Under the pieces are notes generated by a model. That model saw nothing but the letters and a program-made list of their open reading frames with translations. It was not told the origin of the DNA and ran no database searches. A stretch of DNA of 64,000 nucleotides from Azadirachta indica (Eukaryota; Streptophyta; Magnoliopsida; Sapindales; Meliaceae), in NCBI GenBank assembly GCA_022749755.1, contig CM040445.1:3493182-3557181 (forward strand). The letters are read 5' to 3'. This document shows, piece by piece, positions 51,849 through 61,763 of the stretch (position 1 is its first letter; each line of letters opens with the position of its first letter). Made by a program: the position numbers and the translations under genes.

Positions 51849-54123
51849 TCAGAAACTATCGTCTGCTTCACTAGAAGATGCCCTCTCACCCGCTGTGAAT
51901 TGTGTTCGGGAGTTTGGGAATCTAACTGGACTTCTTGTTGGTGGTGACATTGGTGGTGATGATGCTACACTGGGTGTCACATTCTTCTTCCGTAAATTTT
52001 GAGTGATGTTGGCGCAAACTCGATTAACCATGTCCAGAAAGTCTTTCACAATAACAAACAGTTGAAGGGGGTGTGCCCACGTGTCTTTGGAACCTCCTGC
52101 TTGGTAATATTCTGTTGTTCGCTTCACAAGCTCCATAATCCTTGTTTGTTCCTCTCTCACCAGCTTAAGCTCGTCTTCGCACTCCTCCAGAAACCCTTTC
52201 ATTTCCTTTAAAAATCCACCTTTCTCACTATTGGCGCAGCATGTCACTAGCTGTCGAATTTCGGCAACACGAGATTTGAGAGAGGAGCACATATTGCTGA
52301 AACTGTCATATTCTATTGTAGTTGCTTTCTTTACATTGGAGAATTTACTGCTCAAGTCTTCCACTGCTGGCAACCCTACCATTAAGTACTCTTTGTCTCT
52401 ATCTTCTGCTGTCAGGCTTGCCGAAATCGAATCACCGTTTTTGCTTCGGTGACTATTATGTCTTTCAAGACTATGGCTCTGATTGACTACACAACGTCTT
52501 CCCTCTGATCGGATCACTTGTTCCACAACAAAGTGAAGCAGAGTAGTCTTCCCATCAGTGCTTTTAACATCAGAAAGCTTCTGCAGGGTGCTTAGGTTAA
52601 AACCTTGTGCATTGCCTCTAGACGTTCCAGCATTCATTTTATTACCAGCTTTGAGAATGGCTTCAAGAAGTTTAAGGAAGAGTCCTCGGTTTCGTAGCTC
52701 CTTACACCCCAAGTCAAGTGCTTGCAAACACTCCTTAAGGTGAAGGATTTCTGAATCGTAATTTGATCGGAAAAGCATTGCATTGATACGGGTGAAAGCT
52801 GAAGGAACGGCTTTCAGGATATGGAACAGGAAAGATTCAGCATCTGCGAGTTTAGTTGGATTTCCATTGAATTGGAGGATTTTGGCTACTTCCTCTTGAC
52901 TTGGAGAAATTTTGGCTAGTTTTTCGAGGGTGTCAATGCTAAGTCCCTTGCCATCAAGGACAGCCTCAATGATTTCTTCGCGAGAGATTGCTAGAGACCT
53001 CAGTACTATGGCTGTGTTTTGGGACTTACGGGAATCGAGGATAAAAATTTGGGCTGTTGGTGCAGAGTTGGAACCGCCTGAACTCATGAAGGTTTTGGTT
53101 CTTTCATTGAGTCTATGATTGGTGGTGTTGTATCCAAACAGATTTTCAATTAGTTCATCATCAAATCTGAGAAGCAAGCCGAAGAGTTAGCAACAAGACG
53201 TCGCACAATTAGATGAATTCCTTTGTAAGCAGTGGATGAAAAGAAAAATAAGAAAAGAACGAACGTGGTTCCAGTCAAAATTACCTAAGAGATCCATCTT
53301 TGATCTCATTCCAGACCATTGAATGCTCAACATTGGTTACGACCTTATCCCAGTGCAATGGTTTCAACTTCACCTGACCACCAACAGTCCTCGTTGTGCT
53401 TTCCTCTGCAGGAGCTCCTTCCTTATTCTTTTCTGCACTACCTCTTGGTACAGGTGGAGGTTTCATCGGTGAAACCATATCCAGTGTCCTAGGTGGTGGA
53501 ATTGATGGCATGGACTTTCCTTTTACCGGTACTGGTGGTGGCTGCGGTACTGGTAGTGAATGACGAAGAGTAGGCGGAGGAGGTGGTGCTGGTGGCGGCA
53601 TTGGTGGCCGTGATGCTGGAACTTTCTTTGCTTGAGTGGGTGGTGGAGGTGGAGGAGGTTGTTTCGGCAATGGTTTTGAGACTGGTGGTGGTGGAGCTAG
53701 ATTCTGTAGAATTGGCTCTGCTTTTTTCTTATGACAAGACAAATCAGATGGATCATTGAGCAATAAACGTGGTTTAGTATTTCTTTGTACCACGAAATTC
53801 ATCCTCTTTTCTTCATCTTCTTCTTCATAACTAGGATTAAGCATAATCTTTGAAAAAGTAGCTTTCATTTCACCATCTTCCAGTTTCCTCATATAAAGAA
53901 CTTCCTGTCCATTTTCATCAACAATTAAACATTTTTCTTTTCCTTTAAATTTCTCGAACTCTTCATGAATCACTGTCTTTCCCTCCCGACGGAAGCTTGA
54001 GTTAATTTTACTTTTCCATCTGCATTTCGCAAATTTTCGGAAGATTAAGAGGGCAACACCAACGATAACTAGAGTAATCGCTGCTGTAGCAGCAATTGTC
54101 TTGGCAGTGTTTTGTTGTGGCAT
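51849..54123 (-). CDS. Class I formin (FH4/FH8-like)
   Basis: Two minus-strand exons, 54123-53285 and 53166-51849, joined through an AG|A arginine codon to 718 residues. A membrane helix lies at about residues 9-28 (TIAATAAITLVIVGVALLIF), then a basic juxtamembrane stretch and the motif LIVDENGQEVLYMRKLEDGE, which recalls the FH4/FH8 subgroup. A Pro-rich FH1 region (several PPPPPP runs, about residues 140-225) is followed by the FH2 domain from about residue 250 (KLKPLHWDKV, GNKMNAGTSRGNAQGFNL). FH2 nucleates and processively caps actin filaments; FH1 delivers profilin-actin. Family members normally start with a signal peptide and an extracellular Pro-rich part, both absent from this ORF. Either an upstream exon is missed or the N-terminus has been lost. 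Confidence 0.9.
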
Positions 54124-56319
54124 TGCTTTAATCTGTACCTAAAACAACTTCGGCTACTGAAGTTGGAGGCAAAGGAATGCCAATATTCTATGAAGAATGT
54201 TATTGGGAAGAAGCGAGAGAAAGAAAAGTAAATAAGATAAGGCCAGAAAGAGGACATGGCTGGCTGGACCTTTGTGTCCCAAAGCTGTAGAGAAGTGAGA
54301 GAAACTCGTTTAGTTTCAACACTATTCTTAGCCAATTTGAGTAAATTTGGCAGTCATGCGTATTGGTATGTGTCTGCTGAGAGTTTCAATGAAGGTAGTT
54401 GTCGCTGGTGTGATTCCCTTAACTCTTCAAGGGAAAGTCCTTTGAAAATGACTACAACACCCGTCCCAAAGTTGATATTAATCTATTATATTGATTTGCA
54501 GGCAGAAGGATCTCTAAGTCAACTAACTAGCTTTGGATAGATGTGCAATTGCGACGAAGGGGAAATGGTTTTGCCGTCCTTGCTCAACTTCATTGTAATG
54601 GCCAACTAATATAATGTAATAAATATTTGTCTTGGAGTATATTGTATTGATTGTTTGTTTTTTACCCTTTTCTTTATCCCTCTTGGTGATCTCATTGCGG
54701 GTTTAAACTTACAATGCTGTTAGATTGAAGTTGGTTCCCTCATAATGTTTGTTGTCTTTATCTGATTGTTAGATAGAATTAACAAGAGCGTACAATGTGC
54801 CGAGTTACAAAGCCGAATATGATAATCAATAAACAGTAGCCGTAGAACTTCTCGCGAGATGCCAATGGGCACAAAAGTGAGTGCTGGCAAATCCTCAATG
54901 ACCTTGACCGTTTAGATCAAATCAGAACAAAACAACACCGTTCTTGATACCCAAACACTGATAGAAAGAGAGATGAATTACGATACAAAATAATTTATCC
55001 AGTTCTATGTTTTATTCTTTTCATGGGTCATGAACTGTCAAACCAGACTGATCTTGTTTTAGAATAATTGCTGTAACATATTAAGAAGCAGCAGCCTGAT
55101 TAGTATTGTTGCTCACTTATCTAATCTGCCCAAATCAATCCCTTCGATCATCGCTATCAAAAATGGGGTACTATGTGGCAACAACCCTTGCTGTAACTCG
55201 TCTCAAATGGCAATCACATTCCTTACTATGGCTTGAATGGACTACCCATTAGTTAAAGCTACGCTGAATAACAAGCCTTGAAAGCTTTGTATTCCATTTA
55301 TGAAAGGATCTTGTTTAGGTGAACCGAGTGACTGTATGTTGTTCTTGCAGTCCCTGATTTTGAAGTGAGTGTGCAACAGCAGTAATTGGTCCATCAACTT
55401 AATGTTAGGCTCAACTTATATTATTAGGAACGAGAGTTTAAGATTGTGTTATTGTTCTTATTAATATATCCAGAGTATGGCCATTTACTCTTTACCTATC
55501 CTATCACACACACTCTGTGCACACCAAAAGGTCTCAGTGAAAAATATTAAGAGTACATTTGAAATTGAGATGCTATGATTTTAAATGATTGATAAATTAG
55601 TATTTGAATGTGAATAGCACTGGATTTGTTGGAGGTAGATGTGGCAGCTAAAGCATTCAATACTCTGCTTGTAGACTGAGGTACATTGTTCCTTCCTAAG
55701 AGTTGAGGCATGTTGAGCCTACACTCTGGTAGAAAAATGTATTTATAGTGAAGAAAAACGTTTATCACTGTAAAGGCTTTATATGCTTTGACATGCATTA
55801 CCCCTTGTAATGTTAGCTACCTGTCTCACTTTCTCCAATTAATGACAGTAACATCCAAAAAGGTCGTTCTGTTCTGTCTGTGACTTCACTTCTATACAGA
55901 GGAAATTTTGTATTTAATATTTTAAATCTCGCCTTGAAGATTTTAAATTTTTTGTAGATGACTGTCGAACTCTATTAATGTACATTAGCTAAGCCATCTG
56001 TCAGTTCATAGCAAAAGAAGGAAAGCATGAATTTGCAGTATTCATTCATTATGATGAATCTACCTCTATTTGCCGGCCAAATTACAAAAAGGAGCAACAA
56101 AAAGATTTCATTCCTATTCTTTACAATACACCAGCGATTTCTTTCCAGTTTTTCTTTTTTTTTTTTACTTTTTTTCTGGTTCTGGTTAATTCTTCATGTG
56201 AGAGTATGTTAGACCAGTGTGTGCAAAATCTTGCAAAACTAATCTTCCCCCTCAGGGATAAACTAATGACTTTAGACAGGAAATGACAATTCTTTGTCAG
56301 TTAAAAACATATGACTTAA
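54124..56319. other. Formin upstream region and intergenic sequence
   Basis: The formin promoter and leader lie at the left, including hydrophobic out-of-frame coding-like sequence at about 54130-54260. The remaining approximately 2 kb shows no supportable gene. The response-regulator 3' UTR lies at the right. Confidence 0.5.
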
Positions 56320-58246
56320 TCAACCTCTATTATGTAATTTAGATCGCTTTGAGGGACAATCAGTTGATGATGGTGAGGATGATGGTGAGGATGACAATAG
56401 ATCACTAGAAGGAGTTGAAGATGATGGCGATAAGGGCTGAACATCATCATCTCTTAGCTTCCTCTTGTGAAGTTGTCTTCTCCTGCCATTTTCCTCAGCT
56501 TCCCCTTTCATTATGTGATCCTTTAGCCTTTTAACATCTGATAGTTTTACTGGCTTGACTATGTATTCCTCTGCCCCTTGTTCCAAACAACTATTTTTCA
56601 ATAAGAGAACGGAAGCTGTTAGCAGGTTTGCTACAAAAAAGGCTTATCTAGGCAACAAGACTCAATATAACAAAGAAGAGAAAGCACAAAGATTTCAGTC
56701 AATTGTCATGATTAATTCTATGATTAACAGCTTAAGAGATTAAAATGTCACATTTGACAACAACAGATCTCAATTACTGGGAGCAATTAGTCTGTATACT
56801 GTTTGTTCAACAAGGGCAATGAATTTTTAAGATTATTTGCAATAATTGACTGGATTGTTAATGGTAGAAATTAAAAACAAACATTCAAACCCCACCACCC
56901 GACAAGAAAATGCACATAAAAGTGGTGAGCCATCTCAAATCCTCACTTCTCAATTTAAAAATGATGAAATTAGTTTAAAAACCCATTAACAAGAATAAAA
57001 TCTTCTTTTAGAATATGGTTAAGATCTAAAAAATCTTCTCTCGTTAATTCTAAATCAGACAGTAGTTACAGGAACATACCATGTGAGTGGTTATTTTATA
57101 GAATTAGAAAGATTCCCAACACAGAAGATATGCAAAGTACAATAAGTATGCATTATTTTTTGACATGTGAACCAGTCTGCCCCATTATATATCTTAACAA
57201 GTGAGGTCAAAATAGTCCCATCACATCCTATTAAGATTTTGGTGTCACCAGTCTGGTTCTGCACATATTGTCTGTCAGACGTTCATAATCCCATAGGAAC
57301 ACAAGAACTAACGATTCAATCTACAGATCCCCTGGATTTGTATCAAATCTCTTATAATTAACAGATTTAGATTCCTATTGAACATTATGAAACAAGAAAT
57401 TCACCAAATCTACTGCCTCTTGGCTCTAACAAGGAAACCTCAACATATACAAACATAGGGCAATTCCATTGAAACATAGAGATGATGAAGTAAGGTCAGA
57501 CCATGCATTTACCTATCAATTTGAGTCAAGACATCCTCTGATGACATTATCACCACCGGAATTTCTCTGAAAGCTGATGATTCCTGAAATTGCATTTAAT
57601 ACCAAATCAATATACAGTAAGAAAAAGAATTATTCGAGATTTTAACATAAGTTTGGAGCAGAACAATAACCTTGATTTTCTTGAGTAGTTCATATCCAGT
57701 CATGCCAGGCATGGTATAGTCTGTAATTATCAGATTCACCTTCAAAGCCTGCAGTCAGAAGATAAAGGAAAAAAATGAGCCTAACAGAAAGCAATTTTTG
57801 GAGTGCTTGAGTTAAGATTTTCTCTTTATTGTCCCATTTACATACCCATTAGCGTTCCAAAACTTTTATCATTTTCTTTTCCTTTCTCCCATTTTCTCAT
57901 CAGCCGAACATATATACTAACGCAAATATCCAAAACTATTATTACTTACGTCAAAGCCAGCTGAGCTCTTCTCTCCATCCAAACCAAGATACTGTAAAGC
58001 TCTTGTTCCACTATCCACAGCCGTCACTGCAGAAACCCCAATTCGATCAGCCTTACAAAAGCAATCGAAGCACAAACTTCATCCTCCAGCCCAAATAAAA
58101 AGCGCCAAAAACTCACCTTTAAAAGACGATATCTGAAGCAACCTTTCTATAAGCTTACGATCAACGTAACTATCATCAACAGCAAGAACATGCAGCTGCT
58201 GAGAAGCCGAGGGTGAGCAGTAAAGCTCTTCAGCCATTGTCGCCAT
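56320..58246 (-). CDS. Type-A cytokinin response regulator (ARR7/ARR15-like)
   Basis: Five minus-strand exons: 58246-58117, 58026-57950, 57748-57671, 57583-57513 and 56590-56320, giving 208 residues (ARR7 and ARR15 are about 206). It is a single receiver domain: acidic pair D24-D25 in [13 protein letters not shown], phosphoacceptor D79 in [13 protein letters not shown], conserved S/T region VVIMSSED, and K131 in YIVKPVKL. A short Ser/Pro-rich tail with basic KRK replaces the GARP DNA-binding domain of type-B regulators. Type-A regulators receive phosphate from histidine-phosphotransfer proteins and dampen cytokinin signalling. Exon 5 joins as AG|T, giving IDSCLEQG. The five-exon receiver layout is normal for the family. 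Proximity to PTAC2 and the MYB suggests orthology to the ARR7/ARR15 pair. (A/G)GATT motifs lie upstream. Confidence 0.93.
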
Positions 58247-58324
58247 TGCCAACAAACCTCGAGTCTTTCTCTGATATTCTTAAAGCTTTTACGCCTCAAG
58301 TAGTGGATTCCCTTTGTGGGTTTC

Positions 58325-58331
58325 TTTTATA
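58325..58331 (-). promoter_or_regulatory. Candidate TATA box of the response regulator gene
   Basis: Read on the minus strand this is TATAAAA, 79 nt before the ATG whose A is at 58246, a plausible distance for a short leader. Confidence 0.45.
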
Positions 58332-58375
58332 AACTTTGTGCATACAAATGGGAAAGATGGACCTGACGCTTTTGC

Positions 58376-58510
58376 AGATTTGGATTTGCTTTATAAATAA
58401 GGCAAGAAAAGAAAAGCAAAAGAAAAGAAAGAGAGATAAAGGCGACAGATTCTGAGGATCCAATGTCGTAAGATCTTAGCAAATCTTTCTTTTGACACCA
58501 GTACCAGATT
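58376..58510. promoter_or_regulatory. Cluster of (A/G)GATT sites upstream of the response regulator
   Basis: AGATT at 58376-58380, GGATT at 58382-58386, AGATT at 58447-58451 and AGATT at 58506-58510. (A/G)GATT is the core site of type-B response regulators, which activate type-A genes on cytokinin treatment. Such 5-mers are common by chance, so this is suggestive only. Confidence 0.35.
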
Positions 58511-61500
58511 AAGCATCATCTACCAACTTGCCATTTGTCCTGTCAATTTTCTAAATATTTGTTTGTCAATTGGACAACAACATCTGACTCCCTTGTGTTT
58601 CACAATTTTTCAAGTAAGGACAGTTTGAAAGTCAACAACCAAACTACCCTTCCTATTATTTAGTCTTGACATGCTTAGTTTAGTGCCAAAAAATAGTTTA
58701 GTCATTTGATTCAATAAGATTCAGGACTTATTTGGTACAGAAGAAAAACTATGTCTTTATTTATAATATATGAAAAACAGGGACCTCAGTGTTATTATCC
58801 CATATGATGTATGTACGTATTATCAATGGGTAAAATAATCTTGTCCTGTACTGTTGTGAGTCCGGTTGTCAGCCATAAGACAAAAAGAATTATTAAAAAT
58901 TCAAAAAAATAACGTGTGTAATTTTGAATTAGAGGAACAAGATTATTGAGTCTGTGGGTACGGTTTGATGTATACAGTTGGATTAGGTTGTGTTCAAAGA
59001 TTTGGGAAGATTGCATCATGGGATCGCCGGTCGTCTATTTGACGGACAAAATGTGACCCCACTTCATATTCACCAAAATCGGATTGATAAGAACCAACAT
59101 TGTTGATATATCAAATCATATCAACATCGATATCATCATATCACTCCTATTTGTTGACCAAATTTTGTATAATTTTTATTATTCAAATTAATAAGTCACA
59201 TTCATCTATTCACAATTTAGCATAACAAAACAACGTATTTAGTTTTTTTTATTTCTTCCATAATCTCGTTTAGGATTTGCACTTTTTATTAACAAATCCG
59301 CAAAGATTTTAGATACGAAGAGAAATATGGGATTATATAATAAAATTGAATCTCATATCCTTAAACTTTTCTTTCATTATTTATCTCAATCGTATTGCTA
59401 AATATATCAAATCATGTGTAATTTATACAATTTCAAATATATTAATAAAATTAGAAAAGTTATTAGGTACAGGATTACACAATAAAATCATATAATTTTC
59501 GTTCTCTTTTACTTATCTTAATACAAAATAATTGATATCATATTATTACAAAATATTACTCAAATATTATCGCACTTTTATGTGTTATATAAAAAATAAT
59601 TTTTATATCATTATTTTGAAAGTGTATAATTAAAAATAATAAAAACAATTACTAACTAATTAATTCCACATTTGAGCTCTTTTGCTTACATTAATTTTTT
59701 TTTATAGCAAAGTTTATTTCGGTGTGTCTGAAACAAAATTGGGAAGACTTTGCTTGACCCTGGGGTCAAAGAGACGAAGTCAAATATTATATTATAATTT
59801 TAAAAATCGGAGAAAGGTCCCAAACGGCGGCGTTCAAAGAGAAAAGCCGCCCTTACCCGTTAGGTGTTTGGCTGTGGGCAGTTAGTTGCCACCTCCTCAA
59901 AATCAAAACTATATATTTATTTTTAACACGTATGTATATGTACGGTAAACAAGATCTTTAGTTTGATACGGTCAGCGACTGACAGGTGGTGAAGTTCGGC
60001 GTCCCAGAAAACGAATCGTATTGTTTTCTTATAATCCTTCGTGTGCGGGGGCGATCAGATCTTAAATGCTCGCTCTCTGATTTAAATAAATTATAGCCTT
60101 TGATCTGCCTTGGACTGCACGCATTGCATTTTTAGTAAAGCAAAGAATACGAATCTCTCGAGTCCCAGATCGATTGAGCAGGAAGGAAAACAGACCTGCT
60201 GCCTCTATGGTGGGAAGAGATTATGCTGAACCTTTTACTTGCGACAGCTCATTACGCATTTTACAATGACTGTGACGGGTGGACAGCAAAATATCGTTTT
60301 ATATGCATGATTAATTATTTCATAATAATCCGAATTATTACAGTGGTGTCCATTGTAGCCGAGGCGTGGATATGAATCGTTTCATTAATTGATTAATTTT
60401 TATATAAGATCACGAGTAGGATGCATATATTTTAAAAAAAATAAAATAAATAATTTCTCTCTTTAATTTTTAAATTAAAACCTCTAAATTATCTTATTGA
60501 CGATAATATTATTATTTGTTATTGATTGTTAATAATAAAAACAATTTTGATGTTGTTTATTGTCACGCATGCATCACCTAAACGGAGTTTTAGTTAACAA
60601 ATATGATTTTTTAAATTTTATAAAACATATATCCACAATAAAATAAAAAAAAAATTTATTCGATAATAGTCAAAATTTAAAAGAATTAATTTATAAACTG
60701 ACCTTGATAATAAAGTGACCATCATAATTATCATTATAGTAAATATCTATCAAATAAAAATAAATTAATAGGTGCCGTTGATGTTACTAGCAAATACCCT
60801 TAAACAATTAGTTCAAGCAAAAATTATCAAGTGAAAGTGTTTCAAAGGAAATATATATATATGTATATATATATATTTTGCCTGCACTAAAGACAAAATA
60901 TTTGAGAATAAAAGTATACTATAATGTGTGTATTTTTAGTGAAAAGTGTGAACCTCCCCGCCCCCTCCCACTCTCTTTAGAGATGCTTGTGGTAGATGAG
61001 AGAGCGATGTATGAATTAACATTATGTTTCTATCATGTGAACCATTGTTTATGTACTAAGAGGGAAAACAGGTTTCCATTTGGGGTTCTCATGTGTCCTT
61101 TACTTGCTTACTTAATAAGGAAAGATTTCTGCTGCCCAATCTATATTATATGGCCGATTCCTATTGGTTATAGAGTCTACTCCATGTTACGTGTTACTTC
61201 GACATTAGTAGAATATTTTTCAATATTAGTCTACTTGACTTCACTATACAAAGATTATTGTATTTTAGTTATGGGACTCACAACTGTTGAATCAGCTCTT
61301 ACATGGCCCTTGCTATACAAAGATTATTCATTTGGATTGTGATTTTAGGCTTTATTATTTACAAGGCCCAATACCCATTTATGCCATATACCAAGATGGT
61401 CAATCGTACCTCGTCAGTAACAGGGCTTTAGAAAAGATGATTTGGCGAAGATAGTGCTACATCTCATGACAAGGCATCGTTCATGTCATTATAGTATTGT

Positions 61501-61763
61501 CTCGGACGGTTTTTAAGATGCCGTGTAGACAGCTTGATTTCACCCATAACAAATAGGTTCTGTTTAGACGAGTGACATCTTCGTTAAACCGAGGTCTCCT
61601 CGAGTCTCCAAAACTATAGCTGAAGATTTAAAACTTGAGCCCATCGAATTCCCTGCCAGCCCGAACCATAAACTAATGGGCCTCAATGGGCAGCGTATAA
61701 TTTGGAGCAAAATGTGGAATCTAAACGAATGCCCAATAGTTACGGCAGATGTACCACTGAGAA

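Larger units (their letters stand above)
58247..61763. other. Divergent region between the response regulator and the RSRC2-like gene
   Basis: The response-regulator promoter lies at the left and the RSRC2-like promoter at the right. The centre (59.1-60.8 kb) is AT-rich with no gene seen. A TA microsatellite lies at about 60851-60877. A 154-codon ORF at 60878-61342 has no recognisable domain and a repeated TATACAAAGATTATT segment (about 61244 and 61314); I do not call it a gene. Confidence 0.5.
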
